Shown: positions 1 through 8,908, numbered from the stretch's first letter. The stretch: 37,873 nt of DNA from Stenotrophomonas chelatiphaga (GCF_001431535.1 NZ_LDJK01000040.1:1-37873), one strand, 5' to 3'. Program-made: numbers and translations. Notes: generated by a model from the letters alone, not told the origin.

Positions 1-21
1 TCTGATGGGTATAAGGGACAG
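1..21. other. Probable Nextera/Tn5 mosaic-end adaptor residue at contig end
   Basis: Positions 4-21 match 16 of the last 18 bases of the Tn5 mosaic end used in Nextera libraries (AGATGTGTATAAGAGACAG). The two mismatches, at positions 8 and 16, are both G in place of T or A. The match ends at the adaptor's final CAG, exactly where insert DNA would begin. This is inferred to be untrimmed library adaptor, not genome. A chance genomic match is possible but unlikely over 18 bases. Confidence 0.75.
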
Positions 22-2872
22 GCTGTCGATGCCATGGCGGCTTGAACCGGAGGCCACCGCCCAGGCCGAACGCGCCCCAGCGGTGGCCGGCGTACAGGCC
101 CACGTGGGGGTTGTCGCTGCGCGCCTTCGCCGACCTTCCCTGCGCCTGCTTCGTGTCGGTGCGGCCATTGCCCAGCAGCAGGCCGAGCTGCCAGCCGCCG
201 ATGTCACGATCGATGCCCACCAGCAACCCGCTGGTGTTGGACTGGGTACGTGCCGTGTTGGCATCGCCATCCAGCTTGCCGCTGCCGCCGATGGCCTGCA
301 CCCACGCCCCGGTGGCCTGGCTGGCGTCGTCCTGCGGCGAACGCGCGCCGACCGCACGGCTCAGAGCCGCATCGCGCACGTAGCGGCTGCTTTCCACCAG
401 CGCCAGCGGCGTGGCGGCATGCAGTTCACCGCTCAGGCCGTCCAGTGCCGCACCGACCTGCTGCGGGAACAGCAGGGTCAGCGGCTGCGGCAGGCCCTGG
501 TCCACGCCGAGCGCATCGGCCGAACCGGCCACCGCACGCTGGTTGGCGGTGGTCGCTGCGGTGGCCAGCAACTGGCCACGGGTGACCTCGATGTTGATGC
601 CATTGCTGGCGTAGCCCACGCCGAACTGCAGGAACGGCGAGAACGCGCTGAAGTCGGTGTTGGCGAAGCGACCCTGCACCCCGCCGTCGGCCTGGATGAC
701 GTTGAACTGCTCGCCCAGGTAGTAGATGCCCGCTTCCGGCAGCGCCTTCAGCGTGCCATCCAGCGTGGCGGTGCCACTGACGCGCAGCAGGTCGCTGCTG
801 CCACCCGGCGACAGTTCGGCCAGGTAGACGCCGCTGGCGGTCTGCACGTAGTCGCCATCGATGGTCAGCGTGCCGATCGAGTTGCCCGGCGCGATGATGC
901 CGGCCACGCGCGTATCGCCCAGCGTACCGGTGCCCTGCAGCAGGCCATTGGCCCCCACCACGGTGGACCCGCCGGTCTGCGTGCCGTTGAACGACAGCAT
1001 GCCGCCGCTGATCGACAGCGACGAGCCATCCAGCAGCGCACCCGCGGCGACCAGCCCGCTGCCACCGCGCACGTCCAGGTCGGTGCCGACCAGGCTGCCG
1101 TTCAAGCGCAGCTGGCCACCCTGCACCACTACCGCATCGGTCAGCGTGTTGACGCCGTCCAGCTCCAGGATGCCTTCGCGCAGCACGGCACCGTTGAAGC
1201 TGTTGTCGCCGCTCAGGCGCAGCCAGCCGATGCCGGACTTGGTCAGCGCACCCGGGCCGCCGATGTCGTTGGTCCAGTCATCCCATGCATCGCCTTCCCA
1301 TACCTTCAGGCCGCCGGCCGCGGTGTTCATCACCACGTTCGTGTCCACCCGCAGCTGGCCATAGCCTTCGATGGCCTTTTCCAGGTTCACCAGGCCCCAG
1401 CCGTAGACATCGTCCACGCCTTCGGCGCCGAGGTCGGTGGCAGTGGTCAGCAGCACGTCGCGCACCTGTGCGTTGTCCAGGTACGGGAAACGTTCGAACA
1501 GCAGGCCCAGCGCGCCGGTGACATGCGGGGCCGCCATCGAGGTGCCGCTCATCTGTTCGTAGGTGTAGCTGGGCACGCGTTCCAGCACGTCCAGCAGCAC
1601 GTTCTGGTTGTCATCGGTGGCCAGCTGGCCTTCCAGTCCTTCCGAACCGTACGAGGTGGAGATGATGTCGCTGCCCGGCGCGGCCAGGCACCAGTTCGCG
1701 GCCAGCCCGCAGCGGTGCGACAGGTCGCTCAGCTGCAGGTCCTGGTTGAGGTTCACCACGGCAAGCCAGTACGGCTCGATATCGGCGAAGGCGCGCGGCA
1801 GCGTGGCATACACGCCGGCCAGCGGCGCCTCTTCCGGGCTGGGGTTGTAGTCGGCGGAGTTGCCGGCCGCCCACACCTGGATCATCCCGGCCTGGCGCGA
1901 GCCTTCGGCGAAGATATCCAGATAGGCGCGGTCGCCTTCGTGGTTGTAGATCTCGTCGAACTCCTCGACGGTCTCCGGTTCGCTGCCCAGGCCCCAGCTG
2001 TGGTTGATCGCGCGCACGCCCTGGGCGTTCATCTGCGAATACATGCTGGCGAAGGCGTCTTCGCTCGGCCCGACCTGCGGGAACACCGAGCCCTGACGGT
2101 AGTAATTATCCGGTGCCAGGTACCACTCGACGTAGCTGTCGAAGAACAGCTTGGCGGCGGCCAGGTCCGCACCGAAGGCAACACCGTGCATGCCGCTGCC
2201 ATCGCGGTTGGCGGCGATGGTGCCCGACACATGCGTGCCGTGGGTATTGAAGGTCAACCCGTAGGGCGCACCGGCACCGATCAGGAAGGCGATGTCTTCC
2301 TCGGTGAGGCCGTAATCGAAACCGATGGCCTCCAGCGCCACCACGTCACCATCGCTGGCGAAGCAGGCATCCGGCCCCCACAGCGCGTTGACGTTGGTGC
2401 AGGAGGTGCCATCGGGCAGCAGGTCGGCGATGCGGATGCTGCTGTGGTTCTTGCCGGCGAACTCGTCGTGCGCCAGGCCGCTGCCACTGTCGAACACGCC
2501 CAGGCGGATCCCCTGGCCGGTCAGCCCACGCGCATAGGCAGCATCGGCATTCATCGCAGCCAGGCCCCAGTCCACCTGGAACTCTTCGGTCTGCCAGCTT
2601 TCGCGATTGCCGGCCGCGCCCATCAGCGGGCCGGTTTCAGCAGCCGATGCCAGCGCGGTTGCAGGCGGACGCGCGACGGCGCCCTGCGCCACCGATGCGG
2701 CCGCTGCCTGCACGCTGCGCAGCTGCTGGTAGTGTTCCAGCTGCGCATCCTGCGACTGCGCGAGGGCCGGCATCGCGGCGGCCACCAGCAACGAACCGGC
2801 GATGGCCGAAGCAAGCAGCGAAGGAAGGGGACGGCGCGAAGAAGAAGTACGGAACAACGTGGTACGGGTCAT
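1..2872 (-). CDS. Autotransporter serine protease, subtilisin (S8) family, 3' end cut by window edge
   Basis: Secreted protease of type V secretion, reading leftward from ATG at 2872 and still open at the left edge (about 950 codons visible). Residues 1-38 are a signal peptide ending MPALAQ. The S8 catalytic triad is visible: Asp128 in VFDSGSG, His211 in NTHGTHVSG and Ser445 in MSGTSMAAPH. After about residue 500 comes a beta-helical stretch of the autotransporter-associated repeat type (KSGIGWLRLSGDNSFNG, then LRLNGS and LSFNG strands). The C-terminal beta-barrel domain starts roughly at residue 860 (GAWVQAIGGSGKLDGD) and is incomplete. The last genomic codons before position 22 read GGGLRFKPPWHRQ, which is unlike a usual barrel strand, and base quality there is doubtful. 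The role (nutrition, aggregation or virulence) cannot be told from sequence. Confidence 0.93.
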   Translation of the reverse strand, partial: MTRTTLFRTSSSRRPLPSLLASAIAGSLLVAAAMPALAQSQDAQLEHYQQLRSVQAAAASVAQGAVARPPATALASAAETGPLMGAAGNRESWQTEEFQVDWGLAAMNADAAYARGLTGQGIRLGVFDSGSGLAHDEFAGKNHSSIRIADLLPDGTSCTNVNALWGPDACFASDGDVVALEAIGFDYGLTEEDIAFLIGAGAPYGLTFNTHGTHVSGTIAANRDGSGMHGVAFGADLAAAKLFFDSYVEWYLAPDNYYRQGSVFPQVGPSEDAFASMYSQMNAQGVRAINHSWGLGSEPETVEEFDEIYNHEGDRAYLDIFAEGSRQAGMIQVWAAGNSADYNPSPEEAPLAGVYATLPRAFADIEPYWLAVVNLNQDLQLSDLSHRCGLAANWCLAAPGSDIISTSYGSEGLEGQLATDDNQNVLLDVLERVPSYTYEQMSGTSMAAPHVTGALGLLFERFPYLDNAQVRDVLLTTATDLGAEGVDDVYGWGLVNLEKAIEGYGQLRVDTNVVMNTAAGGLKVWEGDAWDDWTNDIGGPGALTKSGIGWLRLSGDNSFNGAVLREGILELDGVNTLTDAVVVQGGQLRLNGSLVGTDLDVRGGSGLVAAGALLDGSSLSISGGMLSFNGTQTGGSTVVGANGLLQGTGTLGDTRVAGIIAPGNSIGTLTIDGDYVQTASGVYLAELSPGGSSDLLRVSGTATLDGTLKALPEAGIYYLGEQFNVIQADGGVQGRFANTDFSAFSPFLQFGVGYASNGINIEVTRGQLLATAATTANQRAVAGSADALGVDQGLPQPLTLLFPQQVGAALDGLSGELHAATPLALVESSRYVRDAALSRAVGARSPQDDASQATGAWVQAIGGSGKLDGDANTARTQSNTSGLLVGIDRDIGGWQLGLLLGNGRTDTKQAQGRSAKARSDNPHVGLYAGHRWGAFGLGGGLRFKPPWHRQPVPYTHQ

Positions 2873-3113
2873 GGTTGGATCTATTCCTTGATTACGTGGT
2901 TCATCCTGGGTGCGCGCGGCCATTGCAGCTCGCGGCGACCCACACGGCGGACAGCGCGTGGCGCCATCGCTTCCCGAGATTACCGCAAATACGCCAGCGC
3001 GCTTTCACCGTGCCGCCGCGTACGGTCGCGAGGCCAGGCCGAAGGTCACTTGGCAAGCAGGCCGTTACTCCGCTAGCGTCAGCAGCCTGCACCACCATGC
3101 TCACGGGGACTCC

Positions 3114-4517
3114 ATGTACAACCTGCTGCGCGCCGGCATCGGCCTGGCGCTGCTGTCGCTGGCCGCTGCGCCGGCCACCGGCGCTTCGCGCTTCATCCAG
3201 GATCCGTATCCCAGCACCTACCAGCCGCGCAGCAGCGAGGCCGTGCTGATCCACAACGCCACCGTGCTCACCGGCACCGGGCAGCGCCTGGACGATGCGG
3301 ACGTACTGCTGCGTGATGGAAAAGTAGTAGAGGTCGGCCGTGCCCTGCAGGCTGGCAGCGACGTGCGCCGCATCGACGCGCACGGGCGCTGGGTGACCCC
3401 CGGCCTGATCGACGTGCACTCGCACCTGGGCGTGTATCCCAGCCCCGGCGTCAGCGCGCACAGCGATGGCAACGAGATGACCGCGCCGGTGACCGCCAAC
3501 GTCTGGGCCGAGCATTCGGTGTGGCCGCAGGATCCCGGTTTCGCCGAGGCGCTGGCCGGCGGGGTGACCAGCATGCAGGTGCTGCCCGGTTCGGCCAACC
3601 TGGTCGGCGGCCGCGGCGTGGTCCTCAAGAACGTGCCCACCACCACCTACCAGGCGATGAAATTCCCCGGCGCGCCGTGGGGACTGAAGATGGCCTGCGG
3701 CGAGAATCCCAAGCGCGTGTACGGCGGCAAGGGCACCGCACCGGGCACCCGCATGGGCAACGTGGCCGGCTACCGCGCCGCGTTCATCGATGCCAGCGAG
3801 TACATCGCCAAGAACACCGCCAAGCCCGCCAAGCGCAAGCGCTGGTTCGGCGGCGACAAGGAAGACAGCAGCGGCGACAGCGGCGGCAAGCGCGACCTGA
3901 AACTGGACACGCTGGCTGGCGCGATCCAGGGCGACATCCGCGTGCACATCCACTGCTACCGTGCCGACGAAATGGCCACCATGCTCGACCTGGCCGATGA
4001 GTTCGGCTTCAAGATCGCCGCCTTCCACCACGGGGTGGAAGCCTACAAGCTGGCCGACCGACTGGCCCAGGAAGGGGTCTGCGGCGCTCTGTGGGCCGAC
4101 TGGTGGGGCTTCAAGATGGAAGCGTTCGACGGCATCCAGGAGAACATCGCACTGGTCGACCGTCCTGCCAACAGCTGCGCCATCGTGCATTCGGATTCAC
4201 CCGAAGGCATCCAGCGCCTGAACCAGGAAGCGGCCAAGGTGATCGCCGCCGCGCGCCGCGCCGACATGCCGGCGATCGCACCGGAACGCGCCATCACCTG
4301 GATGACCGCCAATGCGGCCAAGGCGCTGGGCATCGAAGGCAAGACCGGCACGCTGGAGGCGGGCAAGAACGCCGATGTGGTGGTGTGGAACGGCAATCCC
4401 TTCAGTTCCTATGCGCTGGCCGACCAGGTGTTCATCGACGGTCATCAGTACTTCGACCGGGCCGATCCGCGCAGCAAGCCGGTGTCTGATTTCCGTCTCG
4501 GCCAGGAGGTGCGCTGA
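3114..4517 (+). CDS. Exported amidohydrolase, metal ligands intact
   Basis: Amidohydrolase-superfamily enzyme of 467 residues, with a signal peptide (ends about APATGA, residue 23), so probably periplasmic. The N-terminal small beta domain (EAVLIHNATVLTGTG) leads into the metal-binding loop GLIDVHSH with His102 and His104. Further barrel histidines are His278/His280 in VHIHCYRAD and His305/His306 in FHHGVEAY. An acidic residue follows in IVHSDSPEG, and the C-terminal GKNADVVVWNGNPF is typical of imidazolonepropionase/dihydroorotase-like members. A charged, glycine-rich insert near residues 238-265 is probably a surface loop. The ATG at 3114 was chosen because it begins a signal peptide and has GGGGA upstream; longer frames start in non-coding DNA. 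The stop overlaps the next start (TGATG), so the pair is translationally coupled. The substrate is unknown. Confidence 0.9.
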   Translation: MYNLLRAGIGLALLSLAAAPATGASRFIQDPYPSTYQPRSSEAVLIHNATVLTGTGQRLDDADVLLRDGKVVEVGRALQAGSDVRRIDAHGRWVTPGLIDVHSHLGVYPSPGVSAHSDGNEMTAPVTANVWAEHSVWPQDPGFAEALAGGVTSMQVLPGSANLVGGRGVVLKNVPTTTYQAMKFPGAPWGLKMACGENPKRVYGGKGTAPGTRMGNVAGYRAAFIDASEYIAKNTAKPAKRKRWFGGDKEDSSGDSGGKRDLKLDTLAGAIQGDIRVHIHCYRADEMATMLDLADEFGFKIAAFHHGVEAYKLADRLAQEGVCGALWADWWGFKMEAFDGIQENIALVDRPANSCAIVHSDSPEGIQRLNQEAAKVIAAARRADMPAIAPERAITWMTANAAKALGIEGKTGTLEAGKNADVVVWNGNPFSSYALADQVFIDGHQYFDRADPRSKPVSDFRLGQEVR

Positions 4518-5770
4518 TGATCCGTGCACGCATTAAGACCGCGCACGCCCTCGCCCTGCTGCTGGGCCTGGCCGCCGTGCCCGCCACCGCGCAGGACCTG
4601 CTGATCCGCAACGCGACGGTGCACACCGCCAGCGCACGCGGCAGCCTGTCCAACGCCGATGTACTGGTGCGCGGCGGCGTCATCCAGTCGGTCGGCAGCG
4701 GCCTTGCCGCACCGGCCGGCGTGGCGGTGGTGGAGGCCGATGGCCGTCCGCTGACGCCCGCGCTGTTCGGTGGCATCACCGAAATCGGCATCGAGGAAGT
4801 GTCCGGCGAAGAGAGCACGGTGGACAGCACGCTGACCCTCGGCGAGCAGCCGTTGCGGCCGGAGTTCGACGTCACCCTGGCCTACAACCCGGCCTCGATC
4901 CTGGTTCCGGTCGCTCGCGTGGAAGGCATCGGCTTCACCGCGCTGGGCGCGCACACCGGCGGCGGCTTCATCGCCGGGCAGGGCGGCGTGGTGCGGCTGG
5001 ATGGCAGTGCCGATCCGATCGGGCCGCGCGCCCTGTACCTGCGCCTGGGATCGGCGGCAGCGGAGCTGACCGGCAAGTCACGCGCGGCGCAGTGGATGCT
5101 GCTGCAGCAGGTCATTGACGAGGCCCGTGGCCGCGTCGGCACTGATTCACCGCATGCCCTGCTCACCCCCGCCGGCCGGCGCACGCTGGCCGACTACCTG
5201 GCCGGCAAGGGCCGCATCATCATCGAAGTGGACCGTGCCTCGGACATCCGCCAGCTGTTGCGCTGGTCGGCACGCGAGAAGGTGAAGATCGCCATCGCCG
5301 GCGGCGCCGAGGCCTGGCAGCTGGCACCCGAACTGGCCCAGGCCCGCGTTCCGGTCTTCGTCGATGCGCTGGGCAATCTGCCGACCACCTTCGACCAGAT
5401 CGGCGCGACCCTGGAAAATGCTGCCCGGCTGCGCAAGGCCGGGGTGGAGGTGAGCTTCACCCAGGCCGGCGATGCCTCGCACAACGCGCGCAAGGTCCGC
5501 CAGCTGGCCGGCAATGCCGTAGCGCATGGGCTGCCGTGGGCCGATGGGCTGGCCGGCCTGACCCGGGTACCCGCCGAGGCGCTGGGCGTGGGCGACCGCA
5601 TCGGCAGCATCGAACCGGGCAAGCTGGCCGACCTGGTGCTGTGGGAAGGCGATCCGCTGGACGTAGCGCACTATGCCGAGCAGGTGTGGCTGGGCGGGCG
5701 CGCGATGCCGATGCGTTCGCGCCAGACCGAACTGCGCGACCGTTACCTGCCGCGCACCGCGCAGCCCTGA
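4517..5770 (+). CDS. Exported amidohydrolase paralogue lacking metal-binding histidines
   Basis: A 417-residue paralogue of the gene just upstream, sharing one base with its stop codon. A signal peptide (residues 1-26, ending VPATAQ) precedes the usual DLLIRNATVHTAS small domain, and the C-terminus GKLADLVLWEGDPLDV is typical of the family. The catalytic core is altered. Where the neighbour has GLIDVHSH, this protein has ALFGGITEI (residues 82-90). The neighbour's IHCYRADEM becomes IEVDRASDI (Glu237 in place of His), and HHGVEAY becomes AGGAEAW (261-267). An acidic GDASHNAR motif is kept. It may be a regulatory or structural partner of the first enzyme, or use different chemistry. Similar degenerate paralogues may be general in this family, which I cannot check. 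Confidence 0.88.
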   Translation: MIRARIKTAHALALLLGLAAVPATAQDLLIRNATVHTASARGSLSNADVLVRGGVIQSVGSGLAAPAGVAVVEADGRPLTPALFGGITEIGIEEVSGEESTVDSTLTLGEQPLRPEFDVTLAYNPASILVPVARVEGIGFTALGAHTGGGFIAGQGGVVRLDGSADPIGPRALYLRLGSAAAELTGKSRAAQWMLLQQVIDEARGRVGTDSPHALLTPAGRRTLADYLAGKGRIIIEVDRASDIRQLLRWSAREKVKIAIAGGAEAWQLAPELAQARVPVFVDALGNLPTTFDQIGATLENAARLRKAGVEVSFTQAGDASHNARKVRQLAGNAVAHGLPWADGLAGLTRVPAEALGVGDRIGSIEPGKLADLVLWEGDPLDVAHYAEQVWLGGRAMPMRSRQTELRDRYLPRTAQP

Positions 5771-5803
5771 CTGACCTGGCCCCTGCCCCAAGGAGACGAC
5801 GCG

Positions 5804-6433
5804 ATGGCGCTGCGCTGGTATTTCGATTTCGTCTCCCCTTACGCCTATCTGCACTGGCAGAAGCTGAAGGCCCTGCCGCAGTTCGCGCGCATCCAGCCGG
5901 TCCCGATCGCGCTCGGGGCCGTGCTGCACCACCTTGGCAACCTGGGCCCTGCGGAGATCCCGGCCAAGCGGCGTTTCATCTACCGCCAGCTGGCCTGGAC
6001 CGCTGCGCAGGAGGGCGTCGGCCTGCACTTCCCCCCGGCGCATCCATTCAATCCGCTGCCCGCCCTGCGGCTGTGCATCGCCGCCGGGTCCGGTGCGGCG
6101 GCGGTGGATGCCATCTTCGACTGGATCTGGCTGCAGGGCCGCGCCGCCGATGACGTGGGCACGCTGGAAGCGCTGGCCGCCCAGCTCGGCGTGGACGATC
6201 CGGCCACTGCGGTCAGCGCGCTCGACGTCAAGGAAGCCCTGCGCCGCAATACCGAGGCGGCCATCGCAGCGGGTGTCTTCGGGGTACCGACCCTGTCCAT
6301 CGACGGGGAGCTGTTCTGGGGCAATGATGCGCATCCGTTGATGGCCGCCGTGCTCGACGATCCGCTGCTGCTGGAGCAGCCGGCGTGGCAAGCGCTGCTG
6401 GCCCTGCCGGTCGCGGTGCACCGCAGCCGCTGA
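5804..6433 (+). CDS. 2-hydroxychromene-2-carboxylate isomerase-like protein (DsbA/kappa-GST fold)
   Basis: A 209-residue cytoplasmic protein of the kappa-class glutathione transferase / HCCA isomerase family. The N-terminus LRWYFDFVSPYAYLHW is the family signature, and Ser11 occupies the place of the active-site serine that binds glutathione thiolate. The helical insert holds AKRRFIYRQLAW and HPFNPLPALRL, and the cis-proline loop reads GVFGVPTLSIDGELFWG near residues 158-173. A strong AAGGAG ribosome-binding site precedes the ATG by 7 bases. The gene lies 33 bp after the amidohydrolases and may be cotranscribed. In characterised relatives the reaction belongs to naphthalene catabolism, but no other such genes are here, so the true substrate is unknown. 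Confidence 0.9.
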   Translation: MALRWYFDFVSPYAYLHWQKLKALPQFARIQPVPIALGAVLHHLGNLGPAEIPAKRRFIYRQLAWTAAQEGVGLHFPPAHPFNPLPALRLCIAAGSGAAAVDAIFDWIWLQGRAADDVGTLEALAAQLGVDDPATAVSALDVKEALRRNTEAAIAAGVFGVPTLSIDGELFWGNDAHPLMAAVLDDPLLLEQPAWQALLALPVAVHRSR

Positions 6434-6526
6434 GCAGCGGGACGCCGATGGCACGCGCGAAATTCCCGAAAGTGCGATACGTTTCACGCTTATGAAGCGG
6501 AAAACGCGCCTGGAGGGGGCCTGCGA

Positions 6527-7468
6527 ATGCGCATCGGAATCGTCGTTGACTCGGCCTGCGACCTGCCGCAGGACTTCATCACCCAGCACAACATCGTCCT
6601 GTTGCCGATCACGGTGCGGATCGGCGAAGCCATCCTCGCCGACCATCGCGACGAGCAGGCCACGCTGAGCTTCCTGCATGCCCACGTGGCCGAGAACGGC
6701 GCCGAGGCGGAGACCATCCCCTTCAGCGTCCAGCAGATCCGCGACCTGTTCCTGCAGCGCCTGGTGATCGACTACGACCACGTGTTCTGCATGACCATCA
6801 CCAAGACCCGCAGCCCGATCCACGACAACGCGCTGCAGGCCAGCTTCGCCATCCTCAACGACTACAAACCGGTGCGCCAGGCGGCCGGCTTCAATTCGCC
6901 GTTCGCGCTGCGGGTGATCGACACCCAGAACCTGTTCGCCGCCCAGGCCGTGACCGCCGTGGAAGCGGTGCGGCTGCGCGACAGCGGCGCCAGCGTGCAG
7001 CAGATCCGCGAGCGGCTGGAAGAACTGGCCGGCAACGTGCACGGCTACATGATCACCCGCGACCTGTACTACATGCGCGCCCGCGCCCGCCACAAAGGGG
7101 ATCGCAGCGTCGGCCTGATCAGCGCCGCGCTGGGCAGTGCACTGGACATCAAGCCGGTGCTGCACGGCTACCGGGGTGAAACCGGCCCGGTGGCCAAGAT
7201 CAAGGGCTTCGACAATGCCGTGGCCAAGCTGTTCGAGGTGGTCGGCCAGCGCGTACGTGCAGGGCTGATGACCCCGGCGGTCTGCCTGAGCTACGGCGGC
7301 GAACTGGACGAACTGCGCGCCCTGCCCGGCTACGATGCGCTGCGCCAGGTCTGCAGCGACCACGGCGTGGTGGTGCTGGAAACGGTGATGAGCCTGACCG
7401 GCATGGTCAACGTGGGCAAAGGGGCATTGACGGTCGGTTTCGCCGATGGACCGCACCGGTTCGAATGA
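6527..7468 (+). CDS. DegV family fatty-acid-binding protein
   Basis: A 313-residue DegV-type protein. These proteins bind a long-chain fatty acid between two domains and, in Firmicutes, hand it to fatty acid kinase FakA. The start MRIGIVVDSACDLP and the following VLPITVRIGE match the family's N-terminal domain. TITKTRSPIHDNA provides the Ser/Thr-rich ligand pocket, and RVIDTQNLFAAQ, GLISAALGSALDIKPVLH and the C-terminal MSLTGMVNVGKGALTVGF complete the pattern. The ATG follows a good GGAGGGGG ribosome-binding site. No fakA-like partner is adjacent, so the role in this organism is open. Confidence 0.92.
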   Translation: MRIGIVVDSACDLPQDFITQHNIVLLPITVRIGEAILADHRDEQATLSFLHAHVAENGAEAETIPFSVQQIRDLFLQRLVIDYDHVFCMTITKTRSPIHDNALQASFAILNDYKPVRQAAGFNSPFALRVIDTQNLFAAQAVTAVEAVRLRDSGASVQQIRERLEELAGNVHGYMITRDLYYMRARARHKGDRSVGLISAALGSALDIKPVLHGYRGETGPVAKIKGFDNAVAKLFEVVGQRVRAGLMTPAVCLSYGGELDELRALPGYDALRQVCSDHGVVVLETVMSLTGMVNVGKGALTVGFADGPHRFE

Positions 7469-7541
7469 GTAGCCTGCGGCGGCCCTGCACGCACCGTGCA
7501 CCGGCCGCCTGCAACGCTTGCAGCATTGAACGGAGATCCCG

Positions 7542-7877
7542 ATGACCACGTACTACATCAGCCTGCCGGACCCCGCCAAGGCGCGCGGCAGCGACCCCGA
7601 ACTTGCCTTCACCGCCCATGGCGCCGACGGCTTCGCCGCGCAGCTGCAGGACGCGCTGTCCAGCACCACCCTGTTCGACAAGTGGAAGGCCAAGCAGTCC
7701 GATCCGGACGCGGTGCCCGAACAGTGGGGCGTCACCGACCCCGCCGCCAGCGTGACCGGCACCCAGGACGACCTGCAGATCAAGCTTGAAGCCCGCACCA
7801 CCATCAAGGGCGAGATCCTGAAGGAACGCCTGCGACTGCTTGCCGGCCCCCACTGGACCCTGCACGACGTCCGCTGA
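7542..7877 (+). CDS. Small conserved hypothetical protein
   Basis: A 111-residue soluble acidic protein beginning MTTYYISLPDPAKARG. It has no signal peptide, membrane segment or cysteine. Codon use is like that of its neighbours, and a GGAG ribosome-binding site lies 6 bases before the ATG, so it looks like a real gene. I do not recognise a domain. It sits 73 bp after the DegV gene on the same strand and is followed by a hairpin (7892-7930), so it may be the last gene of that transcript. Confidence 0.75.
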   Translation: MTTYYISLPDPAKARGSDPELAFTAHGADGFAAQLQDALSSTTLFDKWKAKQSDPDAVPEQWGVTDPAASVTGTQDDLQIKLEARTTIKGEILKERLRLLAGPHWTLHDVR

Positions 7878-7891
7878 GTCGTAGCGCCATG

Positions 7892-7930
7892 CCCGGCGGC
7901 GTCTGCAGACAGGGGCAGGTGGCCGCCGGG
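7892..7930. terminator. Stem-loop after the small conserved gene
   Basis: A 9-bp perfect stem (CCCGGCGGC at 7892-7900 with GCCGCCGGG at 7922-7930) encloses a second short palindrome, GTCTGCAGAC. There is no T-run after it, so it could be an imperfect terminator or a decayed REP element (GTAGCGCC lies just before it at 7881). Confidence 0.4.
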
Positions 7931-7997
7931 TCAGGAAGGTGCGAAAATCACCTCCTTTCAGGCCCGCCTCTGGCGCTGGCCGTCCCACCGAGGTTAT

Positions 7998-8858
7998 GTG
8001 AAGACCCCCCAAGGCCTGCAGGCGCTGATCGACGACGGCGTGATCGATGAAGTGCTGCGCCCACTCAAGAGTGGCAAGGAAGCCGCTGTGTACGTGGTGC
8101 GCAGCGGCGACGATGTACGTTGCGCGAAGGTTTACAAGGACATGGCACAGCGCAGCTTCCAGCAGCGCGTGCAGTATCAGGAAGGACGCAAGGTCCGTGG
8201 CAGCCGCGAAGCCCGCGCCGTGGGCAAGGCCAGCAAGTACGGCCGCAAGCAGCAGGAAACCGCCTGGAAGAATACCGAAGTCGACGCGCTCTACCAGCTG
8301 CGCGACGCCGGGGTCCGTGTACCGGAGCCGCATGGTTACTACCACGGCGTGCTGGTGATGGAACTGGTCACCGATGCGGAAGGGTTCTCCGCCGCGCGGT
8401 TGGGCGAAGTGGAGCTGGAGCCGGACCAGGCGCGTGAGTTCCACCAGATCCTGGTCCGCCAGGTCGTGCGCATGCTGTGCTGCGGGCTGATCCACGGCGA
8501 TCTGTCGCCGTACAACGTGCTGGTCGGGCCCGATGGCCCGGTGGTCATCGATTTCCCGCAGGTGGTCAGCGCCGGTGGCAACAATGCCGCGCGCACGATG
8601 CTGCTGCGCGACGTCAACAATCTCACCGCCTACCTGGGCCGCTTCGCCCCGGAGCTGCTGGACAGCTGGTACGGCGAAGAGATGTGGGCCCTGTTCGAGG
8701 CCGGTGAGCTGCTGCCCGACTCGCCGCTGACCGGCACCTTCGTCCACGATGAGACCACCATCGACCTGGACAGCGTCCGCCACGCCATCAACGATGCGCG
8801 CGAAGAAGCGCTGATCCGCCAGCAGGGTCGCGAAGCCGCCGAACAAGACGACGACTGA
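7998..8858 (+). CDS. RIO-type atypical serine protein kinase
   Basis: A 286-residue RIO-family kinase of the bacterial type. The N-terminal helix MKTPQGLQALIDDGVIDEV is followed by the nucleotide-binding strand GKEAAVYVV and the ATP-binding lysine in RCAKVYKDM. The hinge reads YYHGVLVMELV. The catalytic loop is GLIHGDLSPYNVLV (Asp in HGD, Asn in YN), and the metal-binding motif is VVIDFPQ in place of DFG, as RIO kinases have. Translation starts at GTG 7998; the ATG one base earlier is in another frame. The bacterial substrate is not established. It stands alone, ending 50 bp before the convergent fghA. Confidence 0.9.
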   Translation: MKTPQGLQALIDDGVIDEVLRPLKSGKEAAVYVVRSGDDVRCAKVYKDMAQRSFQQRVQYQEGRKVRGSREARAVGKASKYGRKQQETAWKNTEVDALYQLRDAGVRVPEPHGYYHGVLVMELVTDAEGFSAARLGEVELEPDQAREFHQILVRQVVRMLCCGLIHGDLSPYNVLVGPDGPVVIDFPQVVSAGGNNAARTMLLRDVNNLTAYLGRFAPELLDSWYGEEMWALFEAGELLPDSPLTGTFVHDETTIDLDSVRHAINDAREEALIRQQGREAAEQDDD

Positions 8859-8875
8859 TCAGCGAGGTCGCGCAG

Positions 8876-8904
8876 GTAGCGCCGGGCGCGATGCCCGGCG
8901 CTAC
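8876..8904. repeat. GTAG-headed REP palindrome (SMAG type)
   Basis: A perfect 12-bp stem, GTAGCGCCGGGC (8876-8887) and its complement at 8893-8904, with a 5-base GCGAT loop. The GTAG head and CTAC tail are the hallmark of S. maltophilia REP elements. It lies between two convergent genes, where such elements are usually found and may end or protect both transcripts. Confidence 0.8.
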
Positions 8905-8908
8905 CCGA

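Noticed and set aside
5..3076. A 1023-codon open frame on the plus strand
   Set aside because: It is antisense to the autotransporter protease, whose minus-strand product has a signal peptide and full S8 triad. The plus-strand product is compositionally odd (Arg, Ala, Gln-rich) with no domain; long antisense frames are common at this GC content.
5147..7549. An 800-codon minus-strand frame
   Set aside because: It is antisense to the second amidohydrolase, the isomerase-like gene and DegV, all of which have recognisable domains and ribosome-binding sites.
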